Below, piece by piece: positions 25,110 to 33,961 of a DNA stretch of 64,000 nt. Numbering within the stretch: position 1 is the first letter of the stretch; each line of letters starts with the position of its first letter. The notes under the pieces are model-generated. The model was not told the DNA's origin. It saw only the letters and a program-made list of their open reading frames with translations, and did not search any database. Origin of the DNA: Chitinophaga pendula (lineage in GTDB: Bacteria; Bacteroidota; Bacteroidia; Chitinophagales; Chitinophagaceae); NCBI RefSeq assembly GCF_020386615.1, contig NZ_CP077769.1, forward strand, positions 5,270,001 to 5,334,000, in the 5' to 3' direction. Position numbers and translations under genes: made by a program.

Positions 25110-26000
25110 ATGGAAAAGATAAATGCAATCATCGACAAATTACAGGAATTAAAAAATACGGGCGCTGATCTGCAAAGCCTGTCTTATTATACACAATTGC
25201 TGCAAGCGGAGATCCTGCAAGCACGAACCCTGCAGCAGCAACAAGCCCAACAGCAACGACATATTGCCGTGATCATGCCTGGGCATCCTATAGCAGACAC
25301 GGCCATTGCACACCATAATGGCAACAATACCGCACATACGACCAACGGTGCCACTCATGTGGATACCCCCGTATCTACTGCCAGCATTACCGTCGAAACT
25401 GCGGCCACCGTTCACCAACACCAACCGGCACCGCCCATCGTAGAGACACCACAGGTGATCGTTACACCGCCGGAACCGGCTCCAGCTCCCGAACCTCGCC
25501 CCGTCGAACCGCAACGCCCCGCGCCGGTAGTAGGTTACCACCCGGCCACCACCGTCACGCCACCGCCGGCGACTACGCCTGTATACGAAACCAAACAACC
25601 CATCCCCGTTACGGTTACGCCGCCACCAGCGCCCGAACCCGTACCGGCTACCGATACCAACTTACGCAAAGAACTACACGAACTGGCCGCCCAAACCAAC
25701 CTCTCCCTCAATGACAAACTCCGGCAAAGCCGCCAGGAACTGGGTGCCCGCTTCGCTGACGCCCCCGTCAAAGACCTGCGTCAGGCCATCGGTATCAACG
25801 ACAAATTCCTGTTCATCCAGGAACTGTTCCGCGGAGATGTAGATGTGTACGAACGGTCTATTAAAACGATCAACGAATGTCAATCCCTGCAGGAAGCCGA
25901 ATACTGGATCGAAAGAGAGCTGAAGATACGACAGGGCTGGCAGGAAGATATGCCCGCCGTACATCACTTCTATTCCCTGGTCAAAAAACGTTTCTCCTGA
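25110..26000 (+). CDS. hypothetical protein with proline-rich linker and conserved C-terminal domain
   Basis: This 296-residue protein has three parts: an N-terminal helical segment rich in glutamine (1-50), a low-complexity linker of proline, threonine, alanine and valine (about 75-190, with repeats such as VTPPPAPEPVP), and a compact C-terminal domain (about 190-296) with KDLRQAIGINDKFLFIQEL. I recall this last motif from uncharacterised Bacteroidota proteins but cannot name a function. There is no signal peptide, so it is probably cytoplasmic. Its last 31 bp overlap the 3' end of the convergent waaA gene. Confidence 0.75.
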   Translation: MEKINAIIDKLQELKNTGADLQSLSYYTQLLQAEILQARTLQQQQAQQQRHIAVIMPGHPIADTAIAHHNGNNTAHTTNGATHVDTPVSTASITVETAATVHQHQPAPPIVETPQVIVTPPEPAPAPEPRPVEPQRPAPVVGYHPATTVTPPPATTPVYETKQPIPVTVTPPPAPEPVPATDTNLRKELHELAAQTNLSLNDKLRQSRQELGARFADAPVKDLRQAIGINDKFLFIQELFRGDVDVYERSIKTINECQSLQEAEYWIERELKIRQGWQEDMPAVHHFYSLVKKRFS

Positions 26001-27229
26001 ATATAATCTAATACCCGGCCCGTAGCCCCCTGGTGGTCCGCTACGTACTGTGCCGCAACGCCGCTCACAAACCGGTACGTGTTATCGCTGTGCAGCAAAT
26101 GTTTCGTATGCCGTAACAGGTCGTCCATATCTTGCACGACCAAAGCCCCCCCCAATTGTAACAATTCCTCCGCCTCGGGAAACTTATCGTAGATAGGCCC
26201 GAACAACACCGGCTTGCCATAAGCCGCCGGCTCCAGGATATTATGGATACCCTCCTTACCAAATCCACCTCCCACATAGGCAATATGCGCATAGCGGTAC
26301 ATCGCCGCCAGCATACCTACATTATCTATTATTAATACCTTGCCGGGCGCCACGACAGCCCCCGCCTTCAAGGCCGTATAGCGCACCGCGTCCGGGAACA
26401 GCTGCAATAGCGCCTGAATATGACTTTCCTGTATCTCATGCGGTGCAATGACCAGCTGCAGATCATCCTGCTGCCGGCTCCACCACCGCGACAATAACAC
26501 CTCATCTGCCTCCCAGGTACTGCCGGCAATCAGTGTCTTCCTGTCTCCACAATAGCCAGCAACCAATGGCAATACCTGCGCTTCCTCCCGTAAAGCCCAT
26601 ACCCGGTCGAACCGGGTATCTCCCGCCACCGATACCTGGGATAGCCCAAGTGGTTGCAGACAAGCCAGCGAAGCATTGTTTTGCACAAAAATGTGCGTCA
26701 GCTGCCGTAACAACCGCCGGAACATCCCCCCATACCCTCGGAAAAAGACCTGCCCAGGCCGGAATACACCCGATACCAGCAAAGTGGGTACCTGCTGCCG
26801 GTATAAAGCGGTCAGGAAATGGTACCAGAATTCATATTTGATGAAAATAGCCAGCTGTGGCCGCGCTATCGCCAGGAAATGCCGGGCATTCGCCGGCGTA
26901 TCCAGTGGCAGATAACAGGTATAATCCGCCCCCTTATAGTCCTTGCGGACCTCATATCCCGAAGGAGAAAAAAAAGTAAGTAATATCTTATAGGAGGGAT
27001 ATTGCTGCCGGATAGCTTCCAACACCGGCCTGCCCTGCTCAAATTCTCCCAGCGAGGCGGCATGTACCCATACTACCCGGTCGCCGGCACTTATCGCCTG
27101 CCCCAACCGCTGCTCCCAACTCCTGCGCCCCGCTAACCATAACCGGGCCTTCTCCTTTCCCAACACTGCCGCTATCCAGACGCCCACCCGGTATAAGCCA
27201 ATGCCGGCACTATAAACCCACGTTGCCAT
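25970..27229 (-). CDS. waaA: 3-deoxy-D-manno-octulosonic acid transferase (Kdo transferase)
   Basis: WaaA (GT30) adds Kdo to lipid A precursor at the inner membrane. The 419-residue protein begins with a membrane-associated helix (YSAGIGLYRVGVWIAAVLG). It has WVHAASLGEFEQGRPVL near 46-62, the segment with IKYEFWYHFL, and the C-terminal sugar-nucleotide site GGFGKEGIHNILEPAAYGKPVLFGP. ATG codons at 27232 and 27238 are possible alternative starts; I chose 27229, closest to family starts. Its presence confirms a Gram-negative cell envelope. It overlaps the convergent hypothetical gene by 31 bp. Confidence 0.92.
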   Translation of the reverse strand: MATWVYSAGIGLYRVGVWIAAVLGKEKARLWLAGRRSWEQRLGQAISAGDRVVWVHAASLGEFEQGRPVLEAIRQQYPSYKILLTFFSPSGYEVRKDYKGADYTCYLPLDTPANARHFLAIARPQLAIFIKYEFWYHFLTALYRQQVPTLLVSGVFRPGQVFFRGYGGMFRRLLRQLTHIFVQNNASLACLQPLGLSQVSVAGDTRFDRVWALREEAQVLPLVAGYCGDRKTLIAGSTWEADEVLLSRWWSRQQDDLQLVIAPHEIQESHIQALLQLFPDAVRYTALKAGAVVAPGKVLIIDNVGMLAAMYRYAHIAYVGGGFGKEGIHNILEPAAYGKPVLFGPIYDKFPEAEELLQLGGALVVQDMDDLLRHTKHLLHSDNTYRFVSGVAAQYVADHQGATGRVLDYIQEKRFLTRE

Positions 27230-27300
27230 CATGCCCAAACGTATTTGTACTGAAATTTATATGTTTCACAAAGATAATCCCTCCCCAACGTCAAAATTTG

Positions 27301-27308
27301 TAAATTTG
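27301..27308 (+). promoter_or_regulatory. -7 promoter element of the sugar-nucleotide operon
   Basis: TAAATTTG fits TAnnTTTG and lies 35 bp before the first gene (27344). A matching -33 element is not obvious. Confidence 0.5.
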
Positions 27309-27343
27309 CACACTTTAAAACAAAATAAAAATTCTTCTTATAC

Positions 27344-28471
27344 ATGGTGCCTATTCAAATGGTGGATCTGAAACGCCAATATGCTAAGATCAAATCGCAG
27401 GTGGATACTGCAATGCAGGGAGTACTGGAAAGTGCGGCTTTCATAAACGGGGCGCCTGTACAACAATTTGCACAAGAATTACAAACATACCTGGGCAGCA
27501 AACATGTGATCCCCTGTGCCAACGGCACAGATGCCCTTCAGATCGCTATGATGGCCCTCGACCTTCAACCGGGCGATGAAGTGATCACCCCTTCATTCAG
27601 CTTTATCGCTACCGCGGAAGTAATGGCCCTCCTGAAATTAAAACCCGTATTTGTAGACGTTGACCCGCAAACCTATTGTATCGACGTAGCACAAATAGAA
27701 AAGGCCATTACCCCCAAGACCAAAGCCATTGTCCCCGTACATTTGTACGGCCATACATCAGATATGGAACCCTTGATGGAAGTCGCCAATAAACATGGCC
27801 TGTACGTAATAGAAGATAATGCACAGGCAATTGGCGGCAATTACACCTTTAAAGATGGTACCGTGAAAAAATCAGGTACCATCGGCCATATCGGATGCAC
27901 ATCATTTTTCCCTTCCAAAAACCTGGGTTGCTTTGGAGATGGCGGCGCTATCTTTACCGATGATGACGCTATCGCTGCCAAATTAAGAATGGTAGCCAAC
28001 CATGGACAATCAGCCCGCTATTATCATGACGTAGTCGGCGTGAATTCCCGTCTCGACACCCTGCAGGCGGTGGTATTAAGTACCAAACTGCAGCTGCTGG
28101 ACGAATATATCGCGGCCCGTCGTGCAGTAGCCGACGCCTATGACACCGGATTCGCCGGTATTCCACATATCACTACTCCCTATCGTGCTCCTTACAGCCA
28201 CCACGTTTTCCATCAATACACGCTGCAGCTTAACGGCGCAGACCGTAATGAGCTGCAACAATACCTGCAGCAGCAACAGGTACCGTCTATGATCTATTAT
28301 CCGGTACCTGGTCATCGCCAGAAAATGTTTGCCAGTTTCGGCGGCGCTGATTTTAACCTTCCTGTGACTGACTCACTGACCACCAAAGTGATATCCTTAC
28401 CGATACACACCGAAATGGATCAGGATCAATTAGCATACATAATCAAGTCAGTTAAATCGTTTTTAAACTAA
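27344..28471 (+). CDS. DegT/DnrJ/EryC1/StrS sugar aminotransferase
   Basis: This 375-residue PLP enzyme would transaminate a keto-sugar nucleotide for surface polysaccharide. The N-terminus MVDLKRQYAKIKSQVD and the core motif GDEVITPSFSFIATAEV are typical. The PLP-binding lysine lies in FFPSKNLGCFGDGGA near residue 188. It most resembles the enzymes that make acetamido sugars (WbpE-like), but the exact substrate is not fixed by sequence. The UDP-glucose dehydrogenase gene starts 6 bp downstream, so the two are cotranscribed. Confidence 0.9.
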   Translation: MVPIQMVDLKRQYAKIKSQVDTAMQGVLESAAFINGAPVQQFAQELQTYLGSKHVIPCANGTDALQIAMMALDLQPGDEVITPSFSFIATAEVMALLKLKPVFVDVDPQTYCIDVAQIEKAITPKTKAIVPVHLYGHTSDMEPLMEVANKHGLYVIEDNAQAIGGNYTFKDGTVKKSGTIGHIGCTSFFPSKNLGCFGDGGAIFTDDDAIAAKLRMVANHGQSARYYHDVVGVNSRLDTLQAVVLSTKLQLLDEYIAARRAVADAYDTGFAGIPHITTPYRAPYSHHVFHQYTLQLNGADRNELQQYLQQQQVPSMIYYPVPGHRQKMFASFGGADFNLPVTDSLTTKVISLPIHTEMDQDQLAYIIKSVKSFLN

Positions 28472-28477
28472 TCTCAC

Positions 28478-29788
28478 ATGAAGATTGCAGTCGTTGGTAC
28501 TGGTTACGTAGGTCTCGTTACCGGTACCTGTTTTGCAGAAACAGGCAATGATGTCACCTGCGTGGACATTGATGTAAACAAAGTTAACAAACTGTCTGCC
28601 GGCCAGATTACGATCTATGAGCCGGGACTGGAAAAATTATTTGAACGCAACCTCAAAGAAGGTCGCCTTCATTTTACTACTAACCTGGAAGAGGGTATCA
28701 GAGACGCGCAGGTAGTATTCCTCGCCCTCCCCACCCCTCCCGGCGCCGATGGCTCCGCAGATCTCTCCTTCGTATTGAAAGTAGCAGACGATCTGGGAAA
28801 ATTACTGAACGGTTACAAAGTGATCGTAGATAAAAGCACCGTACCCGTAGGCACCGCCGAAAAAGTACATACCGCCATCGCAGCCAATGCCCAACACGAA
28901 TTTGATGTAGTATCCAACCCCGAATTCCTCCGGGAAGGCGTAGCTGTAGATGATTTCATGAAGCCGGACCGCGTAGTGATCGGTACTAACTCCGAGAAAG
29001 CCCGTAAGATCATGGGCGATCTCTATGGTCCTTTCGTACGCCAGGGTAACCCCGTCCTCTTCATGGACGAGAAATCGGCAGAGCTGACCAAATACGCCGC
29101 CAATTCCTTCCTCGCTACCAAAATCTCCTTCATGAACGAGATCGCCATCCTGTGTGAAAAACTGGGTGCCGACGTAGATATGGTGCGCAGAGGTATCGGC
29201 AGCGACGACCGCATTGGCAAACGATTCCTGTTTCCCGGTATCGGATACGGTGGCAGCTGCTTCCCCAAAGACGTACAAGCCCTCGTACAGTCTTCCAACG
29301 AAGTAGCCTACGAATTCAAGATCCTCAACGCAGTAATGGATGTCAACGAAAAACAAAAACTCTTCCTGCTGCCTAAAATAAAAGCGGCTTTCAATGACCT
29401 CAGCGGAAAACATTTCGCACTCTGGGGACTGTCGTTCAAACCCAACACCGACGATATCCGCGAAGCTCCCGCATTATATATCATCGACGCCCTCGTTAAT
29501 GAAGGCGCTACCGTGACCGTTTTTGATCCGGAAGCGATGGAACATGTCAAAAAACAAATCGGCGATAAAGTACAATATGCAGATAATCAGTACACCTGCC
29601 TGGACAATGCAGATGCGCTGATCATCGCAACGGAATGGAGTGTATTCAGAACACCGGATTTCGAAAAAATCTCCGGCACCCTGAAACACAAAATGATCTT
29701 CGACGGCCGCAACCTGTTCGACGTACAACGTATGCAGGAACTGGGCTTCTACTACGAAAGCGTAGGCCGTATCGCTGTTAAACCATAA
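28478..29788 (+). CDS. ugd: UDP-glucose 6-dehydrogenase
   Basis: This 436-residue enzyme oxidises UDP-glucose to UDP-glucuronate with two NAD. It has the N-terminal Rossmann motif [13 protein letters not shown], the central domain with [17 protein letters not shown], the catalytic cysteine in [10 protein letters not shown] near 258-267, and the C-terminal domain starting [20 protein letters not shown]-GlcNAc or GDP-mannose dehydrogenases are related, but the next gene (a UDP-glucuronate decarboxylase) supports UDP-glucose. Confidence 0.92.
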   Translation: MKIAVVGTGYVGLVTGTCFAETGNDVTCVDIDVNKVNKLSAGQITIYEPGLEKLFERNLKEGRLHFTTNLEEGIRDAQVVFLALPTPPGADGSADLSFVLKVADDLGKLLNGYKVIVDKSTVPVGTAEKVHTAIAANAQHEFDVVSNPEFLREGVAVDDFMKPDRVVIGTNSEKARKIMGDLYGPFVRQGNPVLFMDEKSAELTKYAANSFLATKISFMNEIAILCEKLGADVDMVRRGIGSDDRIGKRFLFPGIGYGGSCFPKDVQALVQSSNEVAYEFKILNAVMDVNEKQKLFLLPKIKAAFNDLSGKHFALWGLSFKPNTDDIREAPALYIIDALVNEGATVTVFDPEAMEHVKKQIGDKVQYADNQYTCLDNADALIIATEWSVFRTPDFEKISGTLKHKMIFDGRNLFDVQRMQELGFYYESVGRIAVKP

Positions 29789-29802
29789 ACCTGCTCCTGA
29801 AC

Positions 29803-30747
29803 ATGGAAAAAAAACGTATACTGATCACCGGTGCTGCCGGCTTCCTGGGTTCTCACCTGTGCGACCGCTTTATCAAAGAAGGGTACCTCGTCGTAGGAAT
29901 GGATAACCTGCTTACCGGTAATATCAAAAATATCGAACACCTCTTCCCGCTCCCCGAATTTGAGTACTATCATCACGATGTCACCAAGTTCGTACACGTA
30001 CCGGGTAAGATAGACTATATACTGCATTTTGCTTCTCCTGCCAGCCCGATCGACTACCTGAAAATGCCTATCCAGACATTGAAAGTCGGCTCCCTGGGTA
30101 CACATAACCTGCTCGGTCTGGCTAAAGAGAAAAAAGCCCGCATACTGGTAGCCTCCACCTCCGAAGTATATGGTGATCCCACTATACACCCGCAACCGGA
30201 AGAATACTGGGGTAACGTAAACCCCGTAGGACCCAGAGGCGTTTACGACGAGGCCAAACGATTTATGGAATCTATCACCATGGCCTATCACAACTTTCAT
30301 GGCGTAGATACCCGTATCATCCGTATTTTCAATACCTACGGCCCCCGCATGCGCCTCGACGACGGACGTGCCTTGCCCGCTTTCATGAGCCAGGCACTCA
30401 CCGGCCAGGACCTTACCGTATTCGGCGACGGCTCCCAGACACGCTCCTTCTGTTATGTAGACGACCTCGTAGAAGGTATCTACCGCCTGCTACACAGCGA
30501 TTATCACCTGCCGGTCAATATCGGCAACCCGGCAGAAATCACCCTCAACGAATTTGCCGAAGAGATCATCGCCCTCACAGGTACTCAACAGAAAATAGTA
30601 TACCATCCGCTGCCTAAAGACGATCCGAAACAAAGAAAACCGGATATCACCAAAGCAAAGGAAATACTCGGCTGGGAACCAAAAGTCAATAGGAAAGATG
30701 GATTAAAGATCACTTACGAATACTTTAAGCAGGCATTGCATAGATAA
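29803..30747 (+). CDS. UDP-glucuronate decarboxylase (UDP-xylose synthase)
   Basis: This 314-residue extended short-chain dehydrogenase converts UDP-glucuronate to UDP-xylose. The N-terminal [16 protein letters not shown] binds NAD. The segment SEVYGDP (about 123-129) holds the catalytic serine/threonine region, and YDEAKRFME holds the YxxxK pair near 148-152. [13 protein letters not shown] is characteristic of the UXS group. It follows ugd by 14 bp, so the two steps from UDP-glucose to UDP-xylose are encoded together. Confidence 0.92.
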   Translation: MEKKRILITGAAGFLGSHLCDRFIKEGYLVVGMDNLLTGNIKNIEHLFPLPEFEYYHHDVTKFVHVPGKIDYILHFASPASPIDYLKMPIQTLKVGSLGTHNLLGLAKEKKARILVASTSEVYGDPTIHPQPEEYWGNVNPVGPRGVYDEAKRFMESITMAYHNFHGVDTRIIRIFNTYGPRMRLDDGRALPAFMSQALTGQDLTVFGDGSQTRSFCYVDDLVEGIYRLLHSDYHLPVNIGNPAEITLNEFAEEIIALTGTQQKIVYHPLPKDDPKQRKPDITKAKEILGWEPKVNRKDGLKITYEYFKQALHR

Positions 30748-31097
30748 TATTATTAGCAATTCCTTATTTTTGATGCCATAAAGCTGCAAGTGCACAGCAG
30801 TTACAGCGACTATATTGTGCCTCTGAAATCAGGAATTGCTACACAATATATCGGATAAGACATTACCTGCTCTCCAGGTTCCTGATTTTAGCCTTGGTAA
30901 TGTCTTTTTTCTGCCCCCATTGTGGGCAGAAAACCGCAAGGCGTAGGCTTCGCCGATACATCGCTGGTTCCGTAATAACTGCTACCTTAATAATGAATGT
31001 GAACATACGGCTTATGTGCGTCAGCATTAACGACGTGATGCCCATATTATCATTTGTTCCATCACTGATTTTTAAATTATAACCAACACTCACGTAC
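30748..31097. other. 350-bp intergenic region rich in inverted repeats before rfbB
   Basis: Three perfect inverted repeats lie here: TAGCAATTCCT (30754-30764) with AGGAATTGCTA (30831-30841), TATATTGTG (30811-30819) with CACAATATA (30842-30850), and AAGACATTACC (30857-30867) with GGTAATGTCTT (30896-30906). A hairpin TTTTCTGCCC/GGGCAGAAAA follows at 30907-30933, then a small one (GGCG/CGCC, about 30940-30954). The right arms of the first two repeats abut, so the structures compete. The rest up to rfbB is AT-rich. I see no protein gene. It may hold a terminator plus a structured RNA or a small degenerate mobile repeat. Confidence 0.55.
30857..30910 (+). terminator. probable terminator of the DegT-ugd-UXS operon
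   Basis: An 11-bp perfect stem (AAGACATTACC/GGTAATGTCTT) with a smaller inner hairpin (CAGG-TT-CCTG) runs into six T residues at 30905-30910. The loop is long for a simple terminator, but the T-run argues for that role. Confidence 0.55.
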
Positions 31098-32150
31098 ATG
31101 CGTAAGATCTTAATAACAGGGGGCGCTGGATTTATTGGTTCTCATGTAGTAAGGCTCTTTGTGAATAAATATCCGGACTACCAGATATTCAACCTGGACG
31201 CGCTGACCTATGCCGGCAACCTGGAAAATCTTGCCGACATCCGCGATAGTAAAAACTACACCTTCATCAAAGGAGACATTACCGATGAAGCATTCATAAA
31301 TGACCTGTTCGAAACCCATGGTTTCAATGGCGTTATCCACCTGGCCGCTGAAAGCCATGTAGATCGCTCTATCATGGACCCTCTGGCATTCATTCGTACT
31401 AACGTCCTGGGTACCGCCGTACTGCTAAACGCCGCCCGCAAATGCTGGAAAGATGATATGAATGGCAAACTGTTCTATCATGTATCCACCGATGAAGTAT
31501 ACGGCTCGCTGGGCGAAGAAGGTTTCTTTACAGAAGATACCTCCTACGATCCCCGCTCCCCCTATTCAGCCTCCAAAGCCAGTTCGGACCACTTCGTGAT
31601 GGCATACCATCACACCTATCACCTGCCGGTGATCATGTCCAACTGCTCCAATAACTACGGCTCCCACCACTTCCCGGAAAAGCTGATCCCTTTAGCTATC
31701 CACAATATCAAAAACAGTAAACCAGTACCCGTATATGGTACAGGAGAGAACGTACGCGACTGGCTCTTCGTAGAAGACCATGCCCGTGCGATCGATACCA
31801 TCTTCCATCAAGGACAACCTGGCGGTAAATACAATATCGGCGGCTTCAATGAGTGGAAAAACATCGACCTCATCCAACTGCTTTGCAGTATTATGGATAA
31901 AAAACTCGGCAGGGAAGCCGGTACCTCCGCACAGCTGATCACCTTCGTGAAAGACCGCGCAGGCCACGATCAACGATATGCGATCGATGCTACCAAACTG
32001 AATAAGGAACTCGGCTGGGAACCTTCCCTGCAATTTGAGGAAGGACTGGAAAAAACAGTAGACTGGTACCTGGCTAACGAAGAGTGGCTGGAACATGTGA
32101 CCAGTGGTACCTATCAGCAATACTATACGGAACAATACCAACAGCGGTAA
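31098..32150 (+). CDS. rfbB: dTDP-glucose 4,6-dehydratase
   Basis: RfbB (RmlB) is the second step of dTDP-rhamnose synthesis and makes dTDP-4-keto-6-deoxyglucose. The 350-residue protein has ITGGAGFIGSHVV at the N-terminus, the STDEVYG segment with catalytic Thr-Asp-Glu near 131-137, and YSASKASSDHF with the YxxxK pair near 157-161. NNYGSHHFPEKLIP is typical of RmlB. It opens the rfbB-rfbC-rfbD run. rfbA, the first step, is not in the window. Confidence 0.95.
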   Translation: MRKILITGGAGFIGSHVVRLFVNKYPDYQIFNLDALTYAGNLENLADIRDSKNYTFIKGDITDEAFINDLFETHGFNGVIHLAAESHVDRSIMDPLAFIRTNVLGTAVLLNAARKCWKDDMNGKLFYHVSTDEVYGSLGEEGFFTEDTSYDPRSPYSASKASSDHFVMAYHHTYHLPVIMSNCSNNYGSHHFPEKLIPLAIHNIKNSKPVPVYGTGENVRDWLFVEDHARAIDTIFHQGQPGGKYNIGGFNEWKNIDLIQLLCSIMDKKLGREAGTSAQLITFVKDRAGHDQRYAIDATKLNKELGWEPSLQFEEGLEKTVDWYLANEEWLEHVTSGTYQQYYTEQYQQR

Positions 32151-32168
32151 TCAAAAAAAGACAAATCA

Positions 32169-32732
32169 ATGCCTTTTATCGAAACTGGTTTTCCAGACCT
32201 GGTAATTTTCGAACCCAGGGTTTTTGCAGACAACAGGGGTTATTTCTTTGAAAGCTACAACGAACAGACCTTCCGCGATGCCGGCCATGGAATGGCGTTT
32301 GTACAAGATAACCAGGCCCGCTCCACATACGGCGTACTCAGAGGTTTACACTACCAGCTGGAACCGTATGCGCAGACCAAATTGATCCGCGCCCTGGAAG
32401 GCCGTATCCTGGATGTAGTCGTAGATATGCGCGTCGGCTCTCCCACCTACGGAAAAGTATACAGCGTCGAATTATCCGCCGAAAACAAACGCCAGCTACT
32501 CGTTCCGAAAGGATTCGCACATGGCTACTCCGTACTAAGCGATACCGCAGAAGTAGTCTATAAATGCGATAACCTCTACAATAAAGCCAGCGAAGGCGGC
32601 ATCCTGTTCAGCGATCCGGACCTCGAGATCGACTGGGGCATCGATATCAAAGATGCACTGGTATCCGAGAAAGACCTGGTATTGCCTAAACTGGCAGATG
32701 CACAACACAATTTCGTTTACAATTCAAAATAA
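32169..32732 (+). CDS. rfbC: dTDP-4-dehydrorhamnose 3,5-epimerase
   Basis: This 187-residue cupin epimerises dTDP-4-keto-6-deoxyglucose at C3 and C5. It has FEPRVFADNRGYFFESYNE near the start, FVQDNQARSTYGVLRGLHYQ with the catalytic histidine near 63, and the LLVPKGFAHGY segment near 117-127. The length is normal for the family. It starts 18 bp after rfbB. Confidence 0.95.
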   Translation: MPFIETGFPDLVIFEPRVFADNRGYFFESYNEQTFRDAGHGMAFVQDNQARSTYGVLRGLHYQLEPYAQTKLIRALEGRILDVVVDMRVGSPTYGKVYSVELSAENKRQLLVPKGFAHGYSVLSDTAEVVYKCDNLYNKASEGGILFSDPDLEIDWGIDIKDALVSEKDLVLPKLADAQHNFVYNSK

Positions 32733-32801
32733 AACACTCATGCACCGGTGGCTGCCTGCTTAAACAGACAGCCACCGGATAATACTTAAATCCATCTCAG
32801 C

Positions 32802-33683
32802 ATGAAGCACATTCTCCTTACCGGCGGTAAAGGACAACTAGGACAATCCATCCAATCTATTGCCAGCCGGTATCCTGATTTTACATTCACCGTTACAGAC
32901 TATGAAGAGCTGGATATCACTAACCCTGATGCAGTCACAGCCTGGTTCGATGCGCAGTCAACCCCCATCGATGCCTGTATCAACTGTGCCGCATATACAG
33001 CGGTAGATAAAGCAGAATCAGAAGAAGAACTGGCTTTTAAACTAAATTTTGAAGCGGCCCTCTATCTGGCAGATGCCTGCAGTCAGCGTAATATACAGCT
33101 GGTACACATCTCTACAGACTACGTATTTGATGGTAAACACTACCGCCCTTACAAAGAAGAGGACGAAACTGCCGGACAAGGCATCTATGGCAGCTCCAAA
33201 GTACGGGGAGAAGGCGCCGTACTGGGTAGTAATCCCACCGCTATCATCCTCCGCACCTCCTGGCTCTATTCTGAATTCGGCGTCAACTTCGTAAAACGCA
33301 TGAAAGAACTGATGCAGGAACGGCCCTCCCTTAACGTAGTATTCGACCAGGTAGGCACACCTACCTATGCCGTAGATCTCGCCGCTGTCATCCTCGATAT
33401 CCTCGGCCAACGCTTTGCCAACCCCGAAACATCCTTCGGAGGCGTCTATCACTACAGCAACGAAGGCGTAACCAGCTGGTACGACTTTGCCGTTGCCATC
33501 AAAGAAATTACCGGCTCATCGTGTGAGATACTGCCGATCACCTCTGCAGAATATCCAACACCAGCCGAAAGACCACCATACAGCGTATTAAACAAACAAA
33601 AGATAAAGTCCACTTTCGGCGTGTCTGTCCCCTACTGGAGAGATAGCCTTCAGCAATGTCTGCGGCAACTGCAGAATGCCTGA
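32802..33683 (+). CDS. rfbD: dTDP-4-dehydrorhamnose reductase, copy 1
   Basis: This 293-residue reductase makes dTDP-L-rhamnose in the last step. The nucleotide site is LLTGGKGQLGQSIQ, the catalytic segment STDYVFDG lies near 104-111, and YGSSKVRGE supplies the YxxxK pair near 128-132. The C-terminal AERPPYSVLNKQKI is the usual substrate-region ending. It follows rfbC by 69 bp. A second, diverged copy lies 278 bp downstream. Confidence 0.94.
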   Translation: MKHILLTGGKGQLGQSIQSIASRYPDFTFTVTDYEELDITNPDAVTAWFDAQSTPIDACINCAAYTAVDKAESEEELAFKLNFEAALYLADACSQRNIQLVHISTDYVFDGKHYRPYKEEDETAGQGIYGSSKVRGEGAVLGSNPTAIILRTSWLYSEFGVNFVKRMKELMQERPSLNVVFDQVGTPTYAVDLAAVILDILGQRFANPETSFGGVYHYSNEGVTSWYDFAVAIKEITGSSCEILPITSAEYPTPAERPPYSVLNKQKIKSTFGVSVPYWRDSLQQCLRQLQNA

Positions 33684-33961
33684 TCAGTCATAACTTTTAT
33701 CTGCCCCACACCTACGAACCAAATGGTCGCACTTAACTGCTCATCCGCTTTAATGGGACTGACCAGATAACCCGATCTCCATATATTCCATATTACAGCC
33801 TCAGCCAATGATATGCCTCAGTAGCGGTCATTCAAACACCGCTACTGAGGCGGGGCACTTTGCACCCCTACCCCTAGTCTCCCGGATCCTGCTATCCGGG
33901 CTAAAGCGTTTTACCCCAATTCAATCATAACCAGATGTGTTCACTCTAAAATCACCTCAAA
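33684..33961. other. intergenic region between the two rfbD copies, with hairpins
   Basis: A 13-bp perfect stem, GCCTCAGTAGCGG (33815-33827) with CCGCTACTGAGGC (33839-33851), and a 7-bp stem CCCGGAT/ATCCGGG (33881-33900) lie here, with a possible weak GGGG/CCCC hairpin between them. No T-run follows the first stem, so it need not be a simple terminator. I see no gene in this stretch. Confidence 0.5.
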
